Below, one piece after another: positions 9,076 through 17,675 of a DNA stretch of 21,045 bases. How positions within the stretch are numbered: the stretch's first letter is position 1; every line of letters starts with the position of its first letter. The notes beneath the pieces are model-generated. The model was not told the DNA's origin. It worked only from the letters and a program-made list of their open reading frames with translations, and ran no database searches. The stretch lies in NCBI RefSeq assembly GCF_000003815.2, contig NC_049983.1, positions 11,641,333-11,662,377 on the forward strand. Reading direction: 5' to 3'. The stretch comes from Branchiostoma floridae. Taxonomy: Eukaryota > Chordata > Leptocardii > Amphioxiformes > Branchiostomatidae. The translations under genes and the position numbers were made by a program.

Positions 9076-9627
9076 ATATTATTTACAACTAATACATCAT
9101 CCTCTGTTTGATTTCACTTTATAGCTAAGTTTCCTCTGTATCTGGTTTGGTCAAGCCATATGATTTGGCTGGTTCACCTTATGTTTGTGTGAAGTAACGT
9201 TACTTGTAAATAGTAATATAATAACAACTAGTTAACGTTTACAATGCTTGATAGTAACCCATTAACGTTCCACAAATTCACTTTTGTGCAAAGTTATCTT
9301 TTATCTTGTGCCAATTGCGGGCAATCTGTTCTAATACCATGCGTGTCAAGTAAGAAGATATTTGTAGTTAACTTGGCGAAGCAACATTCTACATCCCGTT
9401 TGTCCTATATCCAGTACATTTAAAGTATTTCGATCGGTGGCTCCAGCATGTCCATGAAACTGATTGAAACAATGTATGACAAGAAATAATGAAGGTAAAA
9501 CCTTCCCCCTTGCAAGACAAACGACAGCTTGGATGCAGATATTAGAAGGCTAAATATATCATATAGAATCAATGTGAAATGAGACTCTAAAAATATATCT
9601 TAGTCTTCAAGTTAACTATTCTATGCT
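9076..9627. other. Intergenic stretch downstream of the DUF229 gene
   Basis: Holds the 3' flank of the minus-strand DUF229 gene. No AATAAA was found within about 600 nt after its stop; the nearest minus-strand hexamers are at 9011-9006 and 8999-8994, inside the LINE remnant. No other feature was recognised. Confidence 0.4.
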
Positions 9628-12174
9628 TTAGTCCAGAGACCCAGGTTTCAGGAACTCCCTGCAGAAGCAGTATTTACTCAGATGAGGAAACTTGTCCTGG
9701 ATGCAGCTGGGATGGTTCCCGTACACGTTGATGCGGCTGATGTCTGCCGTTATCTCAGTCTTCTCACTAGACAGCCATTTCCTTACTGACACTTCATATG
9801 CTCCACCATTCGGTCCAGTTTCCAGCGTAATTCGAAAGTCCACGAAAGGGACAGTAGTAATACTTTGACTAGTATTAAACAAGGCCTCCTGAGTCAACCG
9901 GTCATTGCCACCAAATTGCAATAGTTTGCGGTTGGGTTTGATAATTTCTGCTTGAGTTATATTATTCAGGATCAACTGAGCACAAAGGCTTCGGTGCATT
10001 TCTGTTAAACGATTCATGTGGGAGACTGCAAAACCCGCTGCTTCTCGAACTAGTCTGTTGTTCTGTATGTTGACTGGTACGGACTGCAGACAGGTACACC
10101 AGTGGTCAGCAATGGAGGCGTCCTCGCATGTTCGGTTCAGCGGGATCTCCTGGAAAAGGCTGAGGCCGTGTCCCTGGAAACCGGAGGGGTCGCCGGGATA
10201 GTCCAGCACGTGCTGCAGCGTCTTGTGGAAGTCGAACGCTGTCGTCAGACGTTCTTCGTTTCTCTTGAGGTTCCGGATGATTTCAGGATGAGTCTCCTTC
10301 ATCCAAGGAGGAACAGCGATTCCAAAGAACGGTAGCCTCTCCTCCAGTCGACCTTGAATCTGCTGCCTAATGCGACCGTAGCGGGGTCCATGGTCAGCAA
10401 AAAGAACAAGAACGGTGTTGTTGAGGTAGCCGTTGTCCTTCCAGGATTTGATGAGTGTCAGAATGTCTTCGTCGGCAGCTTGGAGCATGTTCAACCTTCC
10501 GTGACTGAGTTCTGTGTGAAACGCAATTGCAAACTTGGGTATGTCATGATACGCTTCCACAAAATCGCGGGCATACTTCAGCGTGTAGTGATGCTTAGGA
10601 GTTGCTCCGAAACAGAACTGCTCTTCAAACTCTGGGAGATCTTCTTGGGCCACCCAGAAAGGCCTCATGTAGTAATCAGTCGGTTGTTTGTTAAAGCCTT
10701 CTAAACGATATTGGAACGCTCCATAGACCGCTTCATCCTCCCCGTACATGGTCGTGTAGCCCATCCTTCTGAACTTATTCCATACTAACGGAAATACGTC
10801 GCAGGTTGTTGAATTTTCCATTCCCCTTTTCGCGTTGGGTAGCTCTTCCTCGTGAAACCCTGACAACAGGCCGATGAAATTGGCCGTGGTTGCGTCACCG
10901 ATCACGTGATAACCCTTCAGAACGTGACCCTCCAGAGTCTCTGTGAAGTACTTGAAAGTTTTGGGCAGTTTTCGCATGAAGTTCATCCGTGAGGTCGAGT
11001 CAAATCCGACCATGAGCACGTTCATACCATGTCCAAGGGTCGTCTTCACTCTGCCTTCCTTCTCTATTTCCGCCTTTTTGTCTTTAACCAGAGAATCGTC
11101 CCTTATTACCTGCACAAACATGTTGTTGTGTTCTCTTAGAACTTTAACCCAAGCTTGTTGTGTTTGGTTAAAGACGTCCTCTTCCAAGAAACAGGTAATC
11201 TGACTAAATTCCTCTTTGAATGGAAATTGTATAGATTCTTCGTTAGATACAAATACCTTTGTGTGCAAAATGGTATAGAGGATATGGAAATCACCCCATC
11301 TCTTAATCTTACTGTACGTGCAGTTGAGTAATTTCTGTGTGGGTAAAAGGGCGCTGGAGTTTAGTTTGACTACATCCCAGTGGGATTTATCCGTCCGCGA
11401 GTTCCCGTCTAAATATGTCAGGTAGTTGATAGGGGAAAGTCCGCAGTATAAGTTAGTTATTTTTTGAAAATGGTGGTTGAATTCTGACATCTCCATCTGT
11501 AAGTCTGGATATTTGCATAACGGCTGCTCTCGGCTGTGACTTTGAGCTACGTCATCGTCGTGGCCTTCTCTTTTCTGTGCTCTACTACGGTTAATTGCTG
11601 TTGGCCAACTAGAGAGAGATTTCTCGTTCATGTCTTCAGAATGAGCCTCGAAAGACTTTTGGTTATATGCAGGTACTTCATGAAACTCTTTGCTGCTGAC
11701 CTGGGTCTCTGTAATGACTGCTTCATCAAGAGGATCCTTGTTGAAGTTACGTGAAATCAGTGTTGGTGTTTGTACAGGTTTTCCATCTTGGATGACCTCG
11801 AGCTCCGTGTGCATTGCGGCCTCTTCGATCTTGAGGACTTCTGTGTCGCCTTCGATTGCCTCTGTGGATGTTGTTGGCACGGTGTTTCGTAAACTATTTT
11901 CTATGGTACGTTCTTCAGTTCCTGACGAAGCCTTGCCAATCTCATTTGTTGTGAGGTAAGGCGCTTTGCCGGGACCGAGAGAGGCATCTTTCCGCACAGT
12001 CATCCTCACAGCTTGGTCCATTCCGTCGGCAACCTGAGTTGTGTCCAACTCATCAGCTTTTTTAACCGTGTCCTCCCGGGGATACCTCATCTCAAGAATG
12101 TAGAAGGACAAAAGAAGAAACCCGACAGTCAAGACCACGCAAAAAGAGCATTGGATGTTCCTTAAGATCCCCAT
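9628..12174 (-). CDS. DUF229-family type II membrane protein, sulfatase/alkaline-phosphatase-like, intronless
   Basis: One uninterrupted 848-codon frame. ATG 12174 is chosen because an in-frame TAA lies three codons upstream (12183-12181) and the N-terminus is a good signal anchor: MGILRNIQCS, then a hydrophobic span at about 8-27 followed by basic residues. Residues of about 30-215 are a Ser/Thr/Glu-rich, low-complexity stem. The luminal or extracellular catalytic-type domain (about 220-700) has MNVLMVGFDSTSRMNFMRKLP (384-404, the D-S-T-S metal/nucleophile segment of the alkaline-phosphatase fold), YGED (477-480), HTELSHGRLNML (553-564) and VLFADHGPRYGR (590-601), whose D594-H595 is the second metal motif. 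DUF229 proteins occur in many copies in invertebrates; their substrate is unknown to me. The C-terminal part (700-848) is Cys-containing and ends CFCREFLKPGSLD. Several N-glycosylation sequons fit a secretory-pathway location. Not a retrocopy on visible evidence (no poly-A tract), but that is not excluded. Confidence 0.88.
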   Translation of the reverse strand: MGILRNIQCSFCVVLTVGFLLLSFYILEMRYPREDTVKKADELDTTQVADGMDQAVRMTVRKDASLGPGKAPYLTTNEIGKASSGTEERTIENSLRNTVPTTSTEAIEGDTEVLKIEEAAMHTELEVIQDGKPVQTPTLISRNFNKDPLDEAVITETQVSSKEFHEVPAYNQKSFEAHSEDMNEKSLSSWPTAINRSRAQKREGHDDDVAQSHSREQPLCKYPDLQMEMSEFNHHFQKITNLYCGLSPINYLTYLDGNSRTDKSHWDVVKLNSSALLPTQKLLNCTYSKIKRWGDFHILYTILHTKVFVSNEESIQFPFKEEFSQITCFLEEDVFNQTQQAWVKVLREHNNMFVQVIRDDSLVKDKKAEIEKEGRVKTTLGHGMNVLMVGFDSTSRMNFMRKLPKTFKYFTETLEGHVLKGYHVIGDATTANFIGLLSGFHEEELPNAKRGMENSTTCDVFPLVWNKFRRMGYTTMYGEDEAVYGAFQYRLEGFNKQPTDYYMRPFWVAQEDLPEFEEQFCFGATPKHHYTLKYARDFVEAYHDIPKFAIAFHTELSHGRLNMLQAADEDILTLIKSWKDNGYLNNTVLVLFADHGPRYGRIRQQIQGRLEERLPFFGIAVPPWMKETHPEIIRNLKRNEERLTTAFDFHKTLQHVLDYPGDPSGFQGHGLSLFQEIPLNRTCEDASIADHWCTCLQSVPVNIQNNRLVREAAGFAVSHMNRLTEMHRSLCAQLILNNITQAEIIKPNRKLLQFGGNDRLTQEALFNTSQSITTVPFVDFRITLETGPNGGAYEVSVRKWLSSEKTEITADISRINVYGNHPSCIQDKFPHLSKYCFCREFLKPGSLD

Positions 12175-12183
12175 AACGTCTTA

Positions 12184-12890
12184 AGATGTCAACGTCTTCA
12201 ACCTGTAGGATACGAAATGGAGGTGGGCTTTGTGAGAGAATGGATAAAAAGCGTCTACATTGGTGCCACAAAGTCATATAAGAAGATTGCACCGTGCTTA
12301 TGATTTTTCCTGTTGCTTTTACAAAAATCTCTAATTTTGGTTTAAACAATGGGATTTTAAGATTTTTTTGCTACACTAAGCTTCTTTTCATATATCTTTG
12401 ATATCTAACACATCTTAGTTAAACATTTATAATCAAATATTCATAAATCATGCTAATGACATGACGTAATTGGTCAAAATCCAAGATGGCCGACAATATC
12501 ATGATGAAAAGTATGACCAGCTTATTTTCACTAGGATTTCATCACGACTTGGTATTTTCTTACAGAAAACATTCATGTGAACGTTTTCAATCCATTTTCA
12601 GGGGGTTTTAGTGTTGTATGTTGAAAAAAAATATATCTCAAGATATTTAAGGTTGATAATCCAAGATGGCGGATAGCTAAACTACAGATGACTTCTTTTT
12701 ATGACGTCATTTTGGCGTCGTTAACGCTGAAATATTGATAAGAAACCTTTATTGGTAACTTTTTGTGTGAAAATATTTAGGTATGGGAATACCCCGTTTT
12801 AGACAAAAGAATCAATTAATGACATCATGATTACGTCATATTACGTCAACACGTTCTCGAGTTACATATATACATACATATTCATACTCA
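12184..12890. other. Upstream flank of the DUF229 gene, repeat-like
   Basis: AT-rich stretch with two exact ccaagatggc motifs at 12481-12490 and 12661-12670, exactly 180 bp apart, each preceded by aat. The second, ccaagatggcgg, also matches the general form of a YY1 site. ATGACGTAAT near 12460 and ATTACGTCAT near 12830 form a short inverted pair. It could be promoter sequence of the DUF229 gene, an old interspersed repeat, or both. No gene was seen. Confidence 0.3.
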
Positions 12891-13712
12891 TTAACAAGTT
12901 AAAGCATTCACATAGTTTTGCTTCCATTGTTTTCTATCTTTCATCAGTTCAATGAGGTCTTTATCATATAGATCAGTCTCTGCTTCAATAAAGTTCTTTA
13001 GCGTGAGGTATGGACGGCCTCTTCTCATGTTTGCTTCCGGGGACCAAAAGAGCAGTTTACCGGCTGGATCGCCATGTCGAACAACATGTCCAGCAAGGCT
13101 TAACAAGGCTTAACTGACTTCAGTTGAAAGAGATTGAAGAGTCCCATACAGTTCTTTGTTTGTTGTGTGTTCCCACCGAGGTTTGTTGTATACTACACAT
13201 AGCATCCTGGTGAAGGAACCATTCAGTTTCCTGGTCTGAGAAGTATTCATTGTCCAAGACTCACAGCCATAAAGTAAAATTGAGATAATACAAGATTGGA
13301 ATACTCTAGTTTTTGTTTCTTTTCTGGTGTGAGATTTCCAATTTTTTTTGAGCGCATGTATGGCACTCCATGCTTGGCCAATTCTAACCTCCATGTCATG
13401 TTTCATATCAGTGTAGCCCCTAGATAATTTAAAGTCAGTAACCTTCTCGATTGCGGACCCATCTGAGGCATAGAGCTGCTCTATATATGGGAGATTTAAA
13501 CGAATGAATTTAGTTTTTGATGCATTGAGTACAGTCCAATAGTTTGACATGCTGCTTCGACTCTGTAAAGAAGGTTTGATTGAGTCTTCAAGAAGAGCAA
13601 TGTCATCTGCAAAATCAAGGTCGGGAAGGGTCTCCGCCGGGTAATGACGACTACGGCAACGGTGCCGGGTGAGACCGTCTGTGTCTGTGATGAATGTCCG
13701 CATTGCATCCAA
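12891..13712 (-). pseudogene. Non-LTR retrotransposon reverse transcriptase remnant (C-terminal half)
   Basis: From 13712 the frame reads part of an RT: LPDLDFADDIALLEDS carries the F-x-D-D catalytic motif, followed by the thumb-like YWTVLNASKTKFIRLN. Next comes the C-terminal stretch AWSAIHALKKNWKS....LLYGCESWTMN...RKLNGSFTRMLC, typical of LINE proteins with a LYG-x-E-x-W motif. After an in-frame TAA (13112-13110) the same frame continues LSLAGHVVRHGDPAGKLLFW and RRGRPYLTLKNFIEAET to its stop near 12891. The N-terminal palm, endonuclease and 5' part are absent. A 10-bp tandem duplication (gttaagcctt twice, minus strand) lies at the stop. The LINE clade is left open. Confidence 0.75.
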
Positions 13713-14075
13713 ACATATAGTAAAGAGATATGAGTGTTCTTGAGTTATTCTCGTGCAAAGTTTGAAAGGAAATCGGCACCTGCAGTTCCAAACTAGTCAC
13801 TAGGAGGTCGAAACATACTCTCTGCCCCAGGGGCTATCTACCACTCAAAAATCACGACCACAGCATGTCCAGAACACGAGATATCAAAAATGAAATATCC
13901 ACGTTAGTACCTTAGCAAGCCGCTAGGGGTCCATTATCAAACTGTGACCGTTTTCCAGACCCCTACGCACCTACCAAATATCATCAGGATCCATCCAAGG
14001 CTTTTAGAGTTAAGCTGTTGACACACACACAGACGCACATGTCTAAAACATAACCTTGACATCCTGGCGAAGGTA
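13713..14075. repeat. Interspersed-repeat remnant with CA-rich tract
   Basis: The segment reads aaatatcatcaggatccatc, then gttgacacacacacagacgc, then cctggcgaaggtaataatga (around 13976-14090). This order (a 'C-x-T-C-x-G-A-T-C-C' segment, CA/CAGA run, then GGCGAAGGTAATAA) is one I associate with a common interspersed repeat of marine invertebrates. It could be the upstream region or relative of the adjacent LINE. No gene was seen. Assignment is by pattern memory only. Confidence 0.3.
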
Positions 14076-14285
14076 ATAATGAACGAACTGGGGCTAAATG
14101 CAGCTATATGCAGAATATATACCAAGCTAGTAATAATGAATATCTGATAGTATAGAAGGGAAAAAAATACCTAGTACTTTCGCCCTTATTGGATCTTTGT
14201 ACTGGAGGTACCTGTCACCAGTGTCAGCCTGTCACACGGAGAATGACGTGGCCAGGTACGTGTCATGCTGACGTTGTGATCCAGG

Positions 14286-15284
14286 GGGTTTCCGGAATCG
14301 ATGGGGTGGGGTGGTGGGCTGGACTAGTGCCGGGGCCCCACTGACTTCCATCCGGGGGACACCCTGTAATTAATGGCTTTGTCATCCAGCACTTAAATCT
14401 GAATTAGACATGTCCAATTATTGGTGAAAGGTGCATGTTTTTCTACAGTAAGAAGGTCTTTTGATGATTTTTGCATGACATTGTGTTTATTTCAACAACA
14501 ATAACAGTTGTTGAAGCTATATAAATTGCTTCCAATAACTAACTTGGATTGTTCACGATATGATGATAGGTATAAGTGTACCTTTAGGTTGTAGGTAAGA
14601 TTTAAGCATGTTAATGTGTAAATAGCCTTAATGTAATGTGTTAATGTTGTATTATGTAACGTGTTTGTCTAAAGACTCCAGGAAGATTAGTGATACAGTA
14701 TCATTATTGTACTCACTAATAGAGATCTGTTGAATGAACAATGAATGAATGAATTAACAATGATCAACGCACAAAGCTGTTCACATTTCTTCCCGCTTGG
14801 TCTAAAGAATTTGCTACTCTCTGTTTGATAGATAAATTCAACTACTACATTCTGTGAGGCGGATAACTGCTATTGCGTACAAGTACTAGTCAAATATATC
14901 CACGAATGCTTATACCATAGAACTAATAGTGAAAATGACATACTAGGCCCAATATGTTGACTTATATACCTATAGATATCCATATATGTCTGTTTAGTTG
15001 TACTGTAAGTAATTGTTATGGACCTTACAAAAGTCACTGTACTTTGACTTGATCAACCTATTTTAATACAATGGACCTGCCCACTGTAGGGAGAATACAA
15101 CATTTAATCAGTATACAACTCTTTCTTAAGTCAAAAGTCTTATGCACATTGGAGGACAAAGGCATCAAATGCTCAGGTATCCAAACGGTTAGAATTAATT
15201 GGGGCCACGAAAAAGGGGGGGGGGGACACTACATGTAGCCCAGCCCACTAGCTCAGCCCACCACCCCATTGGTTCCAGAAACCC
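14286..15284. repeat. 1-kb region bounded by inverted repeats
   Basis: 14286-14329 (gggtttccggaatcgatggg onward) pairs in inverted orientation with 15246-15284 (transcribed as gggtttctggaaccaatggg). They share GGGTTTCyGGAAyCrATGGGGT and GGTGGGCTGrrCTAGTG, with a 5-bp indel (an extra ggggt) in the left arm. An 11-G run at 15215-15225 lies just inside the right arm. The arms may be the ends of a fold-back or MITE-type element of about 1 kb, or two solo copies of one repeat in opposite orientation. A retroelement tail lies nested in the middle. Confidence 0.5.
14560..14755 (+). repeat. 3' end of a CR1/L2-type non-LTR retroelement
   Basis: Ends with actcactaatagagatctgt, then tgaatgaacaatgaatgaat and gaatt: a non-coding 3' UTR closed by a short (TGAA)n-like repeat tail, the usual end of L2/CR1-clade LINEs and the SINEs that borrow their tails. 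No coding part is attached, as expected for severe 5' truncation. Left boundary is approximate. Confidence 0.45.
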
Positions 15285-16079
15285 GATCCTGGGTTTTATC
15301 TATTATAGGACCAAAACATCCTGTTCACATCAAAAATGGCAACATTATGCGAGGGTCCTTCACCCCGCTCACTCCTAGCCCAAATCGGTATTACCGACAT
15401 TATGGCACAACAAGGCACAGCTGTTTGTTTGGCATTCATAACAGGTAACCAGTCTCAGCTCAAGAATTAATGCACCAGTTTTGTACAACTACTATAGATT
15501 GTGTAAGACCAGATTGTAAGGCTTTGTTCATTAATGCACGTTACCAACACTGCTTTGGAAATAAAGCCATGATTTCCTCGTAAAGAAATGCTAGGATTTA
15601 ATGCCCTAGGCCTAAGCTATTGTACCCAACTGTTTACCATACTACTAGTATGCTGAATCTAACAAAAGTGCTACATGTGATGGGCAAATAAATAAAAGAG
15701 AAATAGTCAGTGTTGAAATTAGGAGAGTGTGAAAAAGCTTCACTTTTTTCAAATAATTTTTGTGATTTCTTTTGAACTATGCAGTACATACGCACTGGCA
15801 GTACATGTGCACCTGTTTCATAACAAATTTGTTGCCATTTCTATTTTTCTGGGCCTAAAAATTTTCCTATCAATAATGCGTTACTTAAGCTTGTAGAGAC
15901 ATTGTGTAACATTCTGCATATGATATATTCTGCCACAACAACAAACTGCTGTAAACACTAGAAAACAACACAAACATCTTGAAAACTCTACAATAGTCCA
16001 GGTGCCCGATGTTAGATTCATAGAATTTGTGAGCCCCTGGTGTGCTTGGTAACTACAAGAATCATTATAGCCATAATTA
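15285..16079. other. Intergenic stretch, nothing recognised
   Basis: About 800 bp, AT-rich, between the inverted-repeat region and the hAT-type MITE. No coding, RNA or clear repeat structure was recognised. Confidence 0.45.
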
Positions 16080-16087
16080 CATGTACC

Positions 16088-16428
16088 CAGGGCTTTAGCC
16101 AGCGTCCGTTTTTCCGTCAATTGACGGAAATGTGCTGCGTCTGACGGAAAAATTTTAAAACCAATCCGTCAACCTTGACGGACAAAAATCCTTGGTGGAA
16201 GCTACAGGAGGCTTGGGGACGCTGTCCACAGCCGTAAAAGCCACACACTGTTTGTTTTGCTATTGTTATGATTGTTGACAATGTGTGTCGGCGCCCTTTC
16301 GCATACAATAATCTCATTAAAAACCCGTTTTTCAAGGTCTCAGTTCAGTCCTTCAAATTAATTTTCGCGGTTTTCGCGACGATTGTAATTGGCTGACGGA
16401 AAAAAATTTTGAGCTGGCTAAAGCCCTG
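16088..16428. mobile_element. Non-autonomous hAT-type MITE, 341 bp
   Basis: Perfect 16-bp terminal inverted repeats, CAGGGCTTTAGCCAGC at 16088-16103 and its reverse complement at 16413-16428, are flanked on both sides by the identical 8-bp target-site duplication catgtacc (16080-16087 and 16429-16436). An 8-bp duplication with CAGGG-type ends is diagnostic of the hAT superfamily. The subterminal regions carry repeated TGACGGA/TCCGTCA heptamers (tccgtcaattgacgga, ctgacgga, tccgtcaaccttgacgga, and ctgacgga near the right end), the kind of clustered motif hAT transposases bind. There is no transposase gene, so mobility would depend on an enzyme encoded elsewhere. The short open frames crossing this element are artefacts. 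Intact ends and duplication suggest a fairly recent insertion. Confidence 0.9.
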
Positions 16429-16436
16429 CATGTACC

Positions 16437-17593
16437 TCTCTGATTTATAGAATAGGTACTGATAAAATTGTAAAGCATCATCAGTCATAACCTACTGTCT
16501 AATGACACGTAATGGCAAGTACCTTTGCTAGAGAAGTTAAGAGCATCTTGTAAAAAAGTAGGCGAAAGTTAAAATGAACAATTGATTCTAGTAGGTATAT
16601 TCAGGTAGTTTCTTGTATGTATTTTCTGTTGTTGTTCATAACTATACATGGAATCAAAAGCAAACTGAATCCAATCACCCATCTGTATGGCTTCATCTAA
16701 ATATTTTAAAATGGATTCAGTAAAACAACAATATGTAGAACAGCATGTATTGGGTCTATGCTGACAGCTGCTTTATATTCAGGCGTTTCCTTTCACATAT
16801 TTATTTTTCATACAGGAAATCTATTGAACATATTCTTTAATAGTGAAGAAAATCACTTTGAAAAACATTCTAATGACTAATATCTTGCCAGGAAATAAGA
16901 TCATCAAGAAATCTAGGACACACACAAAGGTTGGTATCCCTGACGTGCTGCATAAAAAGACCACGATTTTCTGTTAAGGACCAATTTTCTCTAAGGGCAT
17001 GAAAGACAAAATTAATGTTCCTCATCTCAGATATTTTTCTCCCAAGGTTAGGGTGAAATTATCAGCAAGGACAAGGAAGACTGCACTAGAATTTAGAGGA
17101 CCGAGTTTTTGGAGTAGCATGCAATTAGGGACTTATTAGGGACAAATGATATCTATAAAGACTAGCTGCATGCAGCAGAATGGATGTAAAAGCAAGTCAT
17201 TGAGTGACAGGGTAGAAGGTGTGAGCTTGTAACTGAAACATCCCCAACATTACTACATCAGTTTCCATGTAATAATATCTAACATGTCTAAAATGAGCAA
17301 GAAAAAGAGAAAGGCCTCTTTTGTTGCAAATGAAGTTTAACACATTGTAATCAAACAAGACTGTGATTTTAGCAGATTGTGGGTGGACGTTTTATCCTGT
17401 TTTGCAATTGTACGTGTTTCTCCTTTATTCAAAATCTTGAAAATGTTAATTGTTACTAGTATCACGTCCTTCTCCGGTCCGGTCAAAAGTTCATGTATAT
17501 GTTGCAGACTACATATCTGTCTGACAGTGAATGGTGGCTGGGTATTTCCAAGCAATTTCAAGGTGTAAAGGAAAGTTCCCACAAAGGTTTACA
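16437..17593 (-). other. Flank downstream of PEX1 with a candidate polyadenylation signal
   Basis: AT-rich, no gene seen. On the minus strand AATAAA lies at 17429-17424, about 165 nt after the PEX1 stop, a plausible polyadenylation signal defining a short 3' UTR. The rest is intergenic sequence up to the MITE. Confidence 0.45.
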
Positions 17594-17675
17594 TTATGCT
17601 AATGTTGTCTTCTTCAAGGAGGTTGACTGCACACTCTGAAAATTTCCTCCCCTGCTCTCCATGAAGTTTTCATAT
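17594..17675 (-). CDS. PEX1: PEX1 terminal exon and stop codon
   Basis: Follows cttttttgcag. One base completes the isoleucine codon, then [26 protein letters not shown] and TAA at 17596-17594. YENF..S continues the helix of the previous exon (YESF in vertebrate PEX1), and the ending K-x-T-L-A resembles the vertebrate C-terminus. Confidence 0.88.

Noticed and set aside
10016-11959. Several plus-strand open frames of 60-116 codons
   Set aside because: They are antisense shadows of the long DUF229 coding region, which has clear family motifs.
15881-16335. Short minus-strand open frames
   Set aside because: They run across the ends of the hAT-type MITE; there is no domain and the translation includes the terminal repeats.
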